Positions 52,218 to 63,998 of a stretch of 64,000 nucleotides of DNA are shown here, piece by piece. The stretch's first letter is position 1, and the number at the start of each line of letters is the position of its first letter. This DNA comes from an uncultured SAR86 cluster bacterium (lineage in GTDB: Bacteria; Pseudomonadota; Gammaproteobacteria; Magnimaribacterales; Magnimaribacteraceae): positions 28,316-92,315 of the forward strand of contig CACLEZ010000006.1 of assembly GCA_902606175.1 (NCBI GenBank), in the 5' to 3' direction. The translations under genes were made by a program, and so were the position numbers. The notes beneath the pieces are model-generated. The model did no database searches. It was not told the DNA's origin and saw nothing but the letters and a program-made list of their open reading frames with translations.

Positions 52218-53165
52218 ATGTATCTAATAAGAGGAATACAGAATATAGATCTTTATCTTTCTAAATATAAAGATGTTGATCTCATAGCAACTATAGGTAA
52301 CTTTGATGGACTTCATCTTGGGCATCAGCACATCATTAAGAATATGAAAAAAGATGCTGCTCAAAATAATTGGAAGACTCTTGTAATTTTTACTGAGCCG
52401 CATGCAAAAGAGTTTTTTGCCGAGGCCTTAGGAACCGAAGAAGAAAAACCACCTAGAATCTTCCCTTGGCCTGAAAAAGTAAGAAGATTAAAGGAATTAG
52501 GTGTGGAGTTCTCATTTTTCCTGCACTTTAATAATCAGCTTAGAAAAATGACTCCTGAAGATTTCATAAGTGAGGTTTTATCAAGATTATCGATTAAAAA
52601 GATTGTTATAGGCGATGACTTTAGGTTTGGTGCAAATAGAGAGGGTGATTTTAATTTCTTAAAGAGCTGGGGCAAAGAAAACGATATCCTAGTTGAAAAT
52701 ACAGAAACCTTTGAAGCCAATGGAGAAAGAGTAAGTAGCACTAGAATTAGAGATTCCCTTATTGCAGGGAATTTTGATGATGCGAAAGAACTCTTAGGAA
52801 AGCCCTACACTTTCTGTGGGAATGTAGTCTATGGACAACAACTTGGCACTCAACTCGGTGTACCCACAGCAAACTTATGGCTTCCTAAAAATAAACTTCC
52901 TATTGCAGGGGTTTATATTGTTAGCGTAGATTTAGATGATAAGAAATATGGCGGTATAGCTAACATGGGCATAAGACCAACAGTCGATGGCCAAAATCCA
53001 GTCTTAGAGGTTCATATTCTTGAATTTTCAGGAAATTTATATGGTAAAAAGATTACAGTTGAATTCTTAAAGAAAGTTAGAAATGAAAAGAAATTCGATG
53101 GTTTGGAAGCTTTGAAAGAGCAAATTTTTAAAGATATTTCTTCCGCAAAGGAATATTTCAGTTAA
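52218..53165 (+). CDS. ribF: bifunctional riboflavin kinase / FAD synthetase
   Basis: TIGNFDGLHLGHQHII, IGDDFRFGANREGDF, RVSSTRIRDSLIAG, GVPTANLWLP, GIANMGIRPTVDG. Confidence 0.97.
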   Translation: MYLIRGIQNIDLYLSKYKDVDLIATIGNFDGLHLGHQHIIKNMKKDAAQNNWKTLVIFTEPHAKEFFAEALGTEEEKPPRIFPWPEKVRRLKELGVEFSFFLHFNNQLRKMTPEDFISEVLSRLSIKKIVIGDDFRFGANREGDFNFLKSWGKENDILVENTETFEANGERVSSTRIRDSLIAGNFDDAKELLGKPYTFCGNVVYGQQLGTQLGVPTANLWLPKNKLPIAGVYIVSVDLDDKKYGGIANMGIRPTVDGQNPVLEVHILEFSGNLYGKKITVEFLKKVRNEKKFDGLEALKEQIFKDISSAKEYFS

Positions 53166-53182
53166 AGTGCCAAAAATTAAAT

Positions 53183-55972
53183 ATGTCTGACTATAAAGAA
53201 ACACTAAATCTACCTGATACTGGATTTGCTATGAAGGCAAATTTGCCTTCCAAGGAACCTAAAATGATTGAATTTTGGGAAAAAATGGACCTTCGCAAGG
53301 AAGTTGCTGCGGCTAGAGAAGGTAGGGAAAAATTTATACTTCATGACGGTCCACCTTATGCTAATGGGCAAATTCATATTGGACATGCCGCCCAAAAAGT
53401 TCTCAAAGATATAGTTATAAAATCTCAGACTTTAAATGGAAAATATGCTCCTTATGTACCTGGATGGGATTGTCATGGCTTGCCCATTGAATTAAATGTT
53501 GAGAAGAAGAAAGGCAAAGCAGGTCATAAGATTTCAGTATCCGAATTTCGACAAGCTTGCAGGGAATATGCCCACTCACAGATAGACTTACAAAAGAAAG
53601 ATTTCAAGCGATTGGGTATTATTGGAGATTGGGACAATCCATATATAACCATGGACTTTGCTTTTGAAGCGAACATTATCAGGTCCTTAGGTAAAATAAT
53701 CGAAAAAGGACATCTTCAAAGAGGAGATAAACCTGTTCACTGGTGCGTTGATTGTGGATCGGCTTTAGCTGAAGCTGAAGTAGAGTATCAAGACAAGATA
53801 TCGACTTCTATCGATTTTATTTTTCCTTTTGATAATAAAAATGTCTCAGAGATTTTTTCTTGCTCCTCCACTAATAATTCTTATGTTGCAAGTTGGACGA
53901 CCACTCCATGGACCTTACCTGGAAATCTAGCCCTGACGATAAATGAATCATTTACCTATGAGTTAATCGAGATACTTCATGATAACAAGCCAATAAATAT
54001 AATTCTTGCTGAAGATTTAGTGGATTCGACCTTAGAAAGAATTGGTGTGGATAAGTTTACTTCCCTCGGGACTTGTAAAGGTGCTGATCTCCTCGGTTTT
54101 AATGCTACGCACCCCTATCTTGATAGAAATTCTCTAATAATATCTGGAGACCATGTTACAACTGATGCAGGAACAGGAATAGTGCATACCGCACCAGGAC
54201 ATGGGTTAGAAGATTATGCTGTATGCAAGCAAAATGGTATTGATGTGCTGAATCCAGTAAAAGGAAATGGAACTTATAATGAGGACGTAGAATATTTTGC
54301 AGGGCAATTTGTTTTCAAAGCTAACGACAACATCACAAATCTCCTCGAAGAGAAAGGGGTTTTATTATCTAAATCGTCTTACGAACACAGTTACCCTCAC
54401 TGTTGGAGGCATAAAACGCCAGTTATGTTTAGGGCAACACCTCAATGGTTTATTTCTATGGAGGAAAAAAATCTTTTACAACAGGCTCAAGATTCTGTCG
54501 ATTCTGTTAACTGGGCACCAACATGGGGTCAGGCAAGAATGAGTTCAATGCTGTACGAACGTCCAGATTGGTGTATTTCTAGACAAAGGTCCTGGGGCGT
54601 GCCAATTGCCTTGCTGATACATAAAGAAACAGGACAGCTTCATCCAGAAACTAGAAAAATTATAGAAAAAGTAGCTGATTTAGTTGAATCTGAAGGCATC
54701 CAAGCTTGGCATGATATAGAAATTAAAGATCTAATTGATGATCATGAGTTTTACGAAAAAATAACAGATTGCCTAGATGTCTGGTTTGATTCTGGAGTTA
54801 CTCATGCTTGTGTATTAGATGAAAATGAAGATTTGCAGTTTCCAGCTGATCTATACCTCGAAGGTTCTGATCAGCACCGAGGATGGTTTCAGTCATCCTT
54901 GCTTACAAGTATTGCTATGAAAGAGGTTCCGCCTTACAAGGCGGTATTAACTCATGGCTTTGTAGTTGATTCTGATGGCAAGAAGATGTCTAAATCTCTG
55001 GGAAATGTCATTTCTCCTCAAAAAGTATGGGAGACTATGGGTGCTGATGTCTTGAGAACATGGGCGGCATCTACTGACTACACTAAAGAAATTGTTCTTT
55101 CCGATGATATTTTAAAAAGATCATCTGATTCTTATAGGAGAATAAGAAATACAATAAGATTTTTATTAGGAAACTTAAGTGATTATTCTGGCCAAAAACT
55201 GGCTCCTGAAAAACTTACAGAATTAGATAAATGGATGATTCTTAAAACTAAGAATCTTCAAGAGGAGATCATAGAAGACTATCTAAATTATGATTTTCAT
55301 CATGCGTTTCAAAAAATCCATAATTTTTGTGCCAATGATTTAGGTGGTTTTTATTTAGATATACTAAAAGATAGACTTTACACAGCTAAATCAACTTCAG
55401 ATGCTCGTCTATCTTCACAGATTGCTCTTTCCAATATTTTGCAAGCATTATTAAGATGGATTAGCCCAATTCTTTCTTTTACTGCAGAAGAAGCATGGCA
55501 GCTATTGAATAATGAAACTAAATCAGTGCATCTACTTGAGTGGTTTGAGGACTGGGACGAGATAGGCAATTTAAAGTTCTCTAATGATGAATGGAACAAG
55601 ATTTTAGATATCAGATCAGAAGTGAATAAGCATATTGAAGAAGCAAGAAATAATGAAATCATAGGATCTTCATTAGAAGTGGAGTTGGAGTTATTTTGTG
55701 AAAAAGATATTAAAAGTCTTCTTGATAAATTTTCTAGTGAATTAAGGTTTATTTTCATCACTTCCGAAGCAAAAGTCTCAGATATAGGGCAAGAAGGTAA
55801 TCATTCGGCCATTCAAGGAATGAGAGTTCAAGTTAAGAGGACTAATCACCAAAAGTGTGTTCGTTGCTGGCATAGCAGACCAGAAGTTGGAACAATTAAA
55901 GGACATGAATCTATTTGTCAGAGATGCTATGACAACGTCAAAGGAAATGGTGAAATAAGGATTTTTGCCTAA
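53183..55972 (+). CDS. ileS: isoleucyl-tRNA synthetase
   Basis: DGPPYANGQIHIGHA, GWDCHGLPIE, SWTTTPWTLPGN, DGKKMSKSLGN, C-terminal zinc site CVRCWHSRPEVG...CQRC. Confidence 0.98.
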   Translation: MSDYKETLNLPDTGFAMKANLPSKEPKMIEFWEKMDLRKEVAAAREGREKFILHDGPPYANGQIHIGHAAQKVLKDIVIKSQTLNGKYAPYVPGWDCHGLPIELNVEKKKGKAGHKISVSEFRQACREYAHSQIDLQKKDFKRLGIIGDWDNPYITMDFAFEANIIRSLGKIIEKGHLQRGDKPVHWCVDCGSALAEAEVEYQDKISTSIDFIFPFDNKNVSEIFSCSSTNNSYVASWTTTPWTLPGNLALTINESFTYELIEILHDNKPINIILAEDLVDSTLERIGVDKFTSLGTCKGADLLGFNATHPYLDRNSLIISGDHVTTDAGTGIVHTAPGHGLEDYAVCKQNGIDVLNPVKGNGTYNEDVEYFAGQFVFKANDNITNLLEEKGVLLSKSSYEHSYPHCWRHKTPVMFRATPQWFISMEEKNLLQQAQDSVDSVNWAPTWGQARMSSMLYERPDWCISRQRSWGVPIALLIHKETGQLHPETRKIIEKVADLVESEGIQAWHDIEIKDLIDDHEFYEKITDCLDVWFDSGVTHACVLDENEDLQFPADLYLEGSDQHRGWFQSSLLTSIAMKEVPPYKAVLTHGFVVDSDGKKMSKSLGNVISPQKVWETMGADVLRTWAASTDYTKEIVLSDDILKRSSDSYRRIRNTIRFLLGNLSDYSGQKLAPEKLTELDKWMILKTKNLQEEIIEDYLNYDFHHAFQKIHNFCANDLGGFYLDILKDRLYTAKSTSDARLSSQIALSNILQALLRWISPILSFTAEEAWQLLNNETKSVHLLEWFEDWDEIGNLKFSNDEWNKILDIRSEVNKHIEEARNNEIIGSSLEVELELFCEKDIKSLLDKFSSELRFIFITSEAKVSDIGQEGNHSAIQGMRVQVKRTNHQKCVRCWHSRPEVGTIKGHESICQRCYDNVKGNGEIRIFA

Positions 55973-55987
55973 TTGTGACTCATTCAC

Positions 55988-56464
55988 ATGAAAAAGATTA
56001 TTCTCCTTGTATCTCTCATTTTTACAGATCAACTTAGTAAGTACCTTGTAGTAAAAAATTTCTCCATTGGAGAGAGCTTAAACTTGTTACCCATTTTAGA
56101 TATTTATTTAATATTAAATACTGGTATAGCCTTCAGTTTGTTTGATGATGGAGGAGACTTGGGGAGATGGATTCTAGTCACTTTAGTTTCATTTGTTTGT
56201 TTATATCTGGTTTATATTTTGGTTTTTGAAACTTTAAATAAATATGAATCCCTAGCATTATTATTCATACTATCAGGAGGGATTGGAAATTTAATAGATC
56301 GTAGCTTTAGAGGTCATGTAATTGATTTCATAAATTTCTACTACGAAAGCTACTCTTTCTATATTTTTAATTTTGCGGATTCATTTATAACAATTGGAGT
56401 AATAATTTATATTCTTGATATAGTAATTTCAAAACTTAGACCAAATGGAAATAAGACTAGCTAA
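55988..56464 (+). CDS. lspA: signal peptidase II
   Basis: FTDQLSKYLV, LNTGIAFSLF, GGIGNLIDRSFRGHVIDFINFY, FNFADSFITIG. Confidence 0.96.
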   Translation: MKKIILLVSLIFTDQLSKYLVVKNFSIGESLNLLPILDIYLILNTGIAFSLFDDGGDLGRWILVTLVSFVCLYLVYILVFETLNKYESLALLFILSGGIGNLIDRSFRGHVIDFINFYYESYSFYIFNFADSFITIGVIIYILDIVISKLRPNGNKTS

Positions 56465-57380
56465 TACTCGTGGTTTCTGTGCAGGAGTAGACAGAGCCAT
56501 AGAGATCGTTAAAAAGGTTATCGAAATACATGGCGCCCCTGTATATGTAAAACATGAGGTAGTCCATAACAAAACTGTTGTTGAAGAATTGAAGAGTTTA
56601 GGTGCAATTTTTGTAGAAGATATTAAAGAGATACCAGAAGGGGAGGTTGTTGTTTACAGTGCTCATGGTATTTCTAAAGCTGTTGAATCTGAATCTGGAG
56701 TAAGAAAACTAGATGTTTTTGATGCGACATGTCCTTTGGTAAGTAAGGTACATGCTGAAGTTAATACATATGCAAAGATGGGATTTGATTGTTTACTAAT
56801 AGGTCATAAGAATCATCCCGAGGTTGAGGGAACAATGGGACAGTTTGATACATCATTTGGCGGAACAATTACCCTTATTGAAGACATATCAGATGCTAAA
56901 AAGCTAAATTTTAAAGATTCATCTCGTTTGGCATTTGTGACTCAGACTACTTTATCTGTAGATGATACAAAAGAAATAAAAGATTTTCTGATTGATAGAT
57001 TCCCAGATATCAAGGGTCCAAAGAAAGATGATATTTGTTATGCAACCCAAAATCGACAGGATGCAATTAAGCAATTGGCTCTTGAGTCGGATCTAGTGTT
57101 AGTTATTGGTTCTGAAAATAGTTCGAACTCCAATAGACTCAGAGAAATAGCTGAGCGATCAGGCGTAGAGGCTTATCTTATTGATACTATTGAAGATTTA
57201 CCTTTAGATTGCTTAAAAGGCAAATCTAAAATTGGCCTTACTTCAGGAGCTTCCGCTCCAGAACATCTTGTGTCAGAAGTTATTGATAAACTTACCTCAT
57301 GTTATGGCTTTAGTTTAGTAGGAAATAAAAAAAGAACCGATGAAGGAATATCTTTTAGATTACCTAAAGGCTTAAGATAA
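56445..57380 (+). CDS. ispH: 4-hydroxy-3-methylbut-2-enyl diphosphate reductase
   Basis: LANTRGFCAGVDRAIEIV, HEVVHNKTVVEEL, DATCPLVSKVH, TQTTLSVDDT, GLTSGASAPEHLV. Confidence 0.97.
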   Translation: MEIRLANTRGFCAGVDRAIEIVKKVIEIHGAPVYVKHEVVHNKTVVEELKSLGAIFVEDIKEIPEGEVVVYSAHGISKAVESESGVRKLDVFDATCPLVSKVHAEVNTYAKMGFDCLLIGHKNHPEVEGTMGQFDTSFGGTITLIEDISDAKKLNFKDSSRLAFVTQTTLSVDDTKEIKDFLIDRFPDIKGPKKDDICYATQNRQDAIKQLALESDLVLVIGSENSSNSNRLREIAERSGVEAYLIDTIEDLPLDCLKGKSKIGLTSGASAPEHLVSEVIDKLTSCYGFSLVGNKKRTDEGISFRLPKGLR

Positions 57381-57435
57381 GCTACTAGGAACTTTCTTGA
57401 ATACAAGATGCCTAAGAATTAAAGAGGTGAAGAAA

Positions 57436-57801
57436 ATGAAATTTATATATTTTTTGGGGACATTATTAATTGTAGTGCTCTCTTTCAAGGTTAGCACAGC
57501 TCCTGATATGTCAGGACAACTTAAAGAAATGGATATTGATAAAGATGGATCTATCAGTCTTGAAGAGTTTAATTCAATTACTTTAAATCGTTTTAGATTG
57601 ATTGATCTAGATAGCGATGGAACTCTTTCAAAAGAAGAGTTTCTTGCATCAAGCAATTTACGTTTTGGAGAAATGGATTTAAATTCTGATGGAATACTCA
57701 AAAGAAGAGAAATTAGAAAAAGTTTAAAGCAAGCTAGAAAAGATAAGAAGACTAATGACATTAGAGAAAAAAAACAACCAAAGCCTTTCATAAAACAGTA
57801 G
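57436..57801 (+). CDS. secreted EF-hand domain protein
   Basis: N-terminal signal-like segment; EF loops DIDKDGSISLEEF, DLDSDGTLSKEEF, DLNSDGILKRREI; Lys/Arg-rich tail. Confidence 0.85.
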   Translation: MKFIYFLGTLLIVVLSFKVSTAPDMSGQLKEMDIDKDGSISLEEFNSITLNRFRLIDLDSDGTLSKEEFLASSNLRFGEMDLNSDGILKRREIRKSLKQARKDKKTNDIREKKQPKPFIKQ

Positions 57802-57811
57802 AGGAGTTCCT

Positions 57812-58354
57812 TTGCAGATCGATCAATCATTTAATTTAAAAGAAGCGAAAATCTGCTTGTCTGAAAATTGCTCTGAGAGGAAGACAGAAGAAATTTCACT
57901 TCTTGTAATTCATAACATCAGCCTTCCTCCCGGTGAATATGGAGGAGGTTATATCGAAAAACTTTTTACTAATAACCTAGATCCAAATGACCATGCTTAT
58001 TTTAGTGAAATATATGATTTAAAGGTTTCTAGTCATCTTCTGATAGAGCGAGATGGATCACTAGTTCAGTTTGTACCATTTAATAAGAAAGCTTGGCATG
58101 CAGGTGTGTCATCATTTAAAGGTCGCGAAAATTGTAATGAATTTTCCATAGGAATTGAGCTTGAGGGTACAGATGACAATAAATACACAGAGGATCAGTA
58201 TCGGGCCTTAATAGACATAACTAAAGAATTGATGCTTGTTTTTCAAGATATAAAAAAAGAAAACATAGTTGGGCATTCTGATATTGCACCTGGCAGAAAG
58301 ACAGATCCTGGAAAGGCATTTGACTGGCATTATTACTTGTCTAACCTAGTGTAA
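57812..58354 (+). CDS. ampD: 1,6-anhydro-N-acetylmuramyl-L-alanine amidase AmpD
   Basis: LLVIHNISLPPGEYGG, SSHLLIERDGSLVQFVPFNKKAWHAGVSSF, IVGHSDIAPGRKTDPGKAFDW; TTG start. Confidence 0.94.
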   Translation: MQIDQSFNLKEAKICLSENCSERKTEEISLLVIHNISLPPGEYGGGYIEKLFTNNLDPNDHAYFSEIYDLKVSSHLLIERDGSLVQFVPFNKKAWHAGVSSFKGRENCNEFSIGIELEGTDDNKYTEDQYRALIDITKELMLVFQDIKKENIVGHSDIAPGRKTDPGKAFDWHYYLSNLV

Positions 58355-58458
58355 ATCTTTTTGGTAACTCACGAGAGTGTTACACTTCGATAGTTTGTTA
58401 ATTATTTTCATAATGTGATTGGCAGACTTTTACTAAAAGTAATTTGGAGGTAAGGATT

Positions 58459-58941
58459 ATGGCTTCTTTTGATATTAAATCTGAGCTTGATCATCATGAG
58501 GTTACTAATGCCGTAGATCAGGCTAATAGAATTTTACAAAATCGATTTGACTTTAAAGGTACTGGAGCTGAGTTTAGTATAAGTGAAAAACAAATAGATT
58601 TATCTGCCAATGAAGAATTCCAAATTCATCAAATGTCTCCTTTACTTAACGAATCTCTTGCTAAAAGAGGAATTGATCTAAAAAGCCTAAAACCAGGAGA
58701 AATTCAAGTTTCTGGAGGATCGGCCCAACAAACTATAGATTTGCAAGAAGGGATTGATAAAGAGCTAGCAAAAAAAATAACTGCTTTGGTTAAGCAATCA
58801 AAGTCAAAAACTCAAGCCTCTATTCAGGGAGATAGCATAAGGATTACTGGAAAAAAAAGAGATGAACTGCAAGCTATTATCCAGCTTATAAAAGATCAGA
58901 GTTATGATATTCCTTTGCAGTTTGTAAACTTCAGAGACTAA
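58459..58941 (+). CDS. yajQ: YajQ family nucleotide-binding protein
   Basis: MASFDIKSELDHHEVTNAVDQANRILQNRFDFKGT. Confidence 0.95.
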   Translation: MASFDIKSELDHHEVTNAVDQANRILQNRFDFKGTGAEFSISEKQIDLSANEEFQIHQMSPLLNESLAKRGIDLKSLKPGEIQVSGGSAQQTIDLQEGIDKELAKKITALVKQSKSKTQASIQGDSIRITGKKRDELQAIIQLIKDQSYDIPLQFVNFRD

Positions 58942-58949
58942 TTTTCTAA

Positions 58950-60188
58950 ATGTTAAAGAATTTTACCATAGGTAGCTTAGGCTTCTCGTCGGGCTTGCCT
59001 TACATTCTAATTTTTTCAACTTTGGGTGTTTGGTTGGCGGATATTGGTATTGACCTTTCACTGATAGGTTTTTTTGCATGGATAGTCTTAACATATTCCC
59101 TAAAGTTTCTATGGGCACCATTGGTAGATAATTTTTCGGTACCTTTTCTTAATAGACTTGGCTATAGAAAGAGTTGGATATTGTTATCACAAATATCTAT
59201 AGCGATTTGTCTTCTACTTCTTTCTATTGTTAACCCACTTGATAGTTTGCAGGTTTTTGCATTTATTGCCTTTCTAGTAGCCTTTTCTGGGTCGGTACAA
59301 GATATTGCCATTGATGCTTTTAGAATTGAGCTTGCTGATTTAAATCAGCAAGGCAACTTAGCAGCTAGTTATCAATTTGGTTACAGAATGGCGATTCTAA
59401 TTTCAAGCTCATTCGCATTAATCTTTGCTTCAGACTATGGTTGGACTTTAACTTATCAAGTAATGTCTCTTCTGATGTTGATCGGCATCATAGGTGTTTT
59501 GATTTGTCCTGAAGAAGTAAATGTTAATCTAAAAAGATTAACGCTACAGAATTCTATAGTCGAACCTTTAAAAGATTTTGTTAGACGATTTGGACTATAT
59601 TTTGCGTCCTTTCTTCTCATGATTGTTGCAACATATAGACTAACGGATATCGTTATGGGTCCTATGGCTAGTCCATTCTATTTAGAAAAGGGATATACGC
59701 TTAAGGAAATTGGTTATATCGTTAAAGTTGTTGCCGTGATTGCTTCGATAGTCGGATTTTTTTTAGGTGGCCTTTTAGTTAAAAGGCTAGGAGTAAAAGT
59801 GACACTTATTATCGGCGCTTTTCTTGTATTGATGACTAATCTATCTTTTTCGTTGGTAGCCGTACTTGAAAAGGACTTATATCTTCTTGGCTGGGTCGTT
59901 GGAGCGGATAGTTTGGCAGCTGGAGTCGTAGGCACAGCAAATATAACTTTTCTTACAAGCCTAGTTTCAAAAAAATACACGGCTGTTCAATATGCTCTTT
60001 TGACTTCCTTTATGATGTTACCAGGTAAATTATTTAGTGGTTTCTCAGGAATATTAGCGAATTTTTTTAAATATGAATTTGGTGAAGAAAATGGATGGAT
60101 GGCTTTTTTTATATTCACATCTTTTTTAACACTACCCAGTTTATTGTTGTTGTTTTATTACATTAAACGTAATAATCTCAATGATTAG
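58950..60188 (+). CDS. AmpG-like MFS muropeptide transporter
   Basis: LGFSSGLPYILIFSTLGVWLADIGIDLSLIGFFAWIVLTYSLKFLWAPLVDN; GSVQDIAIDAFRIE. Confidence 0.88.
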   Translation: MLKNFTIGSLGFSSGLPYILIFSTLGVWLADIGIDLSLIGFFAWIVLTYSLKFLWAPLVDNFSVPFLNRLGYRKSWILLSQISIAICLLLLSIVNPLDSLQVFAFIAFLVAFSGSVQDIAIDAFRIELADLNQQGNLAASYQFGYRMAILISSSFALIFASDYGWTLTYQVMSLLMLIGIIGVLICPEEVNVNLKRLTLQNSIVEPLKDFVRRFGLYFASFLLMIVATYRLTDIVMGPMASPFYLEKGYTLKEIGYIVKVVAVIASIVGFFLGGLLVKRLGVKVTLIIGAFLVLMTNLSFSLVAVLEKDLYLLGWVVGADSLAAGVVGTANITFLTSLVSKKYTAVQYALLTSFMMLPGKLFSGFSGILANFFKYEFGEENGWMAFFIFTSFLTLPSLLLLFYYIKRNNLND

Positions 60189-60519
60189 AATATACAGACT
60201 TGTATTTCTGCTCTTAGTTTTATTTATAAGTTATGCCGCAGTTACCCCCATGGAAGGTGGTGCGTCTTTACCCTACATTGATAAGTTACTTCATTTTGTT
60301 GCATTTTTAATACTGACATTTTTTATGGACCTTTCTATAAAAAAACCTCTTTTACTGAGTAAAGCAGCATTAATTTTTCTTTTCTTATATGCGTTCTTAA
60401 TAGAATTAGTGCAATATTTTTTATCTTATAGATCTGCAGAGGTTTTCGATTTCATCTCGGATTTATTGGGAATACTTGTTTATTTATATTTCGCCCCAAA
60501 AATAAAATATAAGGCATAG
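60181..60519 (+). CDS. VanZ-like small membrane protein
   Basis: LPYIDKLLHFVAFLILTFFMDL...FLIELVQYFLSYRSAEVFDFISDLLGI. Confidence 0.8.
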   Translation: MIRIYRLVFLLLVLFISYAAVTPMEGGASLPYIDKLLHFVAFLILTFFMDLSIKKPLLLSKAALIFLFLYAFLIELVQYFLSYRSAEVFDFISDLLGILVYLYFAPKIKYKA

Positions 60520-60522
60520 GTA

Positions 60523-60945
60523 ATGAGATACTTTTTTTTATTTTTAATAATATTTCCTTTTATAGAAATTTATACCCTTATAGTTATCGGAGGAAGTATT
60601 GGTGCTTTCAACACCATGCTCTGGATCTTCTTTTCAGGAATAATGGGATTGTATTTATTGCGCAATCAAGGCTTAAGAACAATATTGGATATAAAATCCA
60701 AAAAATCTGTATTTGAACCAACTGCAAATAATTTTCTAAAGACAATTTTTACACCTATTGGTGGAGTTTTTATTTTAATTCCAGGTTTTATAACAGATTT
60801 TATCGGTATTCTGATTCTTTTACCTATAACTCGAATATTTATATTAGGGCTTATCTTCAGCTATCTAAGGCCTCTTGGGCAGGGAACTGTTAAAAATAAG
60901 TTTAATGAGGACTGGATAGAGGGTGAATATAGGAAAGATAAATAG
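60523..60945 (+). CDS. fxsA: FxsA family membrane protein
   Basis: FPFIEIYTLIVIGGSIGAFNTMLWIFFSGIMGLYLLRNQG; LIPGFITDFIGILILLPITR; upstream of groES. Confidence 0.9.
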   Translation: MRYFFLFLIIFPFIEIYTLIVIGGSIGAFNTMLWIFFSGIMGLYLLRNQGLRTILDIKSKKSVFEPTANNFLKTIFTPIGGVFILIPGFITDFIGILILLPITRIFILGLIFSYLRPLGQGTVKNKFNEDWIEGEYRKDK

Positions 60946-60953
60946 AAAAAAAA

Positions 60954-60981
60954 CTTGAAAAATCTTTGAACACCCCAACAT
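60954..60981 (+). promoter_or_regulatory. sigma32-type heat-shock promoter for groES-groEL
   Basis: CTTGAAA - 12 bp - CCCCAACAT, close to the RpoH consensus CTTGAAA...CCCCATNT. Confidence 0.8.
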
Positions 60982-61101
60982 ATTCAGAGTGAGAGGTTAG
61001 GACTTATAAAATTCAGCATTGACGTGTGCTTTCAACTGATTAGAATGACGATCCTTTCATAATAACAATTTAAATTTTTATTAAATTTTTGGAGAAACTA
61101 G

Positions 61102-61395
61102 ATGAAATTTAGACCACTAGCAGATCGTGTCCTAGTTAGACGCACTGATGAAGAGCAAACTACCGAAGGTGGGATTGTTCTACCTGGATCAGCAGCAGAA
61201 AAACCGTCACAAGGTGAAGTTATAGCTGTAGGGCCTGGAAAAACTTTAGATAACGGCGAATCACAAGCTGTTTCAGTGTCCGAGGGCGACTTAGTCGTGT
61301 TCGGTCAGTATGCCGGAAGTAATACGGTAAAGGTTGATGGGGATGAGCTTGTAATTCTTAATGAACAAGACATCCTTGGTGTTTTAGAAAATTAA
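61102..61395 (+). CDS. groES: co-chaperonin GroES
   Basis: [40 protein letters not shown]. Confidence 0.98.
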   Translation: MKFRPLADRVLVRRTDEEQTTEGGIVLPGSAAEKPSQGEVIAVGPGKTLDNGESQAVSVSEGDLVVFGQYAGSNTVKVDGDELVILNEQDILGVLEN

Positions 61396-63069
<1,674 letters not shown>

Positions 63070-63071
63070 AG

Positions 63072-63094
63072 AAAAAGCCCTTCGGGGCTTTTTT
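63072..63094 (+). terminator. Rho-independent terminator after groEL
   Basis: AAAAAGCCC-TTCG-GGGCTTTTTT. Confidence 0.95.
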
Positions 63095-63164
63095 CTTGCC
63101 TGAAAGAAATAATTTATAAGTTCTAGCTAATTAGGTATCATTTACTTTTTATAAGGGAGGGATT

Positions 63165-63656
63165 ATGGACGAACTATTTAATATGTTATTCAGATTCGGT
63201 CACATACTGGTCGGAATAGCCTGGATTGGCCTTTTGTACTATTTTAATTTCGTACAAACAGAATACTTCAAAGAAGCTGAAGATGACGCAAGAAAGGACG
63301 CAGTTGCAAAATTAGCACCAAGAGCGCTTTGGTGGTTTAGGTGGGCAGCATTTCTAACTTTCTTAACGGGGTTAGCACTTTTGCATTATATTTCTGTAAA
63401 AATAACTCTCGAAATTATTCTAGGAGCAACGATGGGAACATTGATGATGCTCAATGTTTGGGGAATAATTTGGCCTAATCAGAAAATAGTAATTGGTATT
63501 AAAGAAGGAGATGCTGCAGTAGCCGGTCCTAAAGCAGCTTTAGCCTCTAGGACAAATACACTTTTTTCTGTTGGAATGCTTTATTTCATGGTCGCTTCTG
63601 CTCATTATCCAGCCTCCGGTCAGATTTTGCTTTCCCAAGCAGGTCGCTATATATAG
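63165..63656 (+). CDS. membrane protein resembling the N-terminal urate-hydroxylase (PuuD) domain, no cytochrome c part
   Basis: FRFGHILVGIAWIGLLYYFNFVQTEYFKEA...LAPRALWWFRWAAFLTFLTGLALL...LNVWGIIWPNQKIVIG. Confidence 0.65.
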   Translation: MDELFNMLFRFGHILVGIAWIGLLYYFNFVQTEYFKEAEDDARKDAVAKLAPRALWWFRWAAFLTFLTGLALLHYISVKITLEIILGATMGTLMMLNVWGIIWPNQKIVIGIKEGDAAVAGPKAALASRTNTLFSVGMLYFMVASAHYPASGQILLSQAGRYI

Positions 63657-63674
63657 AAAAACAAGACTAGTTTC

Positions 63675-63998
63675 TTATAAAGGAAATCTCAACATACTAG
63701 TAATCGGTTGAATAGAATCGTCCTTATCTAAAATAAAGTTTTGGGCTGTTAAAAGCAATGCACGCTCATGATCTCCCATGAACTTTGAAACGAAGTATTC
63801 TTCGGCCTCCTCTTCATCAGCTAAGCTCTCCAATTCTTCGTAAAGCGGGAGATAATGATTCTCAATAGATTTCTCCACATCTTTCATTAATTCCTTAAAG
63901 GGAATCTCTTTCAGTGAAAGTCCAATTTCAATACCTCGTTCGCGAGAAACTATCTCCTCTCCTATTGGCAGGTCTAGTTTGAGAAGCAAAGGTCTCAT
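63675..63998 (-). CDS. hypothetical protein, possibly N-terminally truncated by window edge
   Basis: Open frame to the window edge, acidic helical composition (ENHYLPLYEELESLADEEEAEEYFVSKFMGDHE); no family recognised. Confidence 0.5.
   Translation of the reverse strand: MRPLLLKLDLPIGEEIVSRERGIEIGLSLKEIPFKELMKDVEKSIENHYLPLYEELESLADEEEAEEYFVSKFMGDHERALLLTAQNFILDKDDSIQPITSMLRFPL

Noticed and set aside
58363-58385. Inverted-repeat-like GGTAACTCACGAGAGTGTTACAC upstream of yajQ
   Set aside because: Only a partial palindrome with mismatches near the centre and no T run; too weak to call an operator or terminator.
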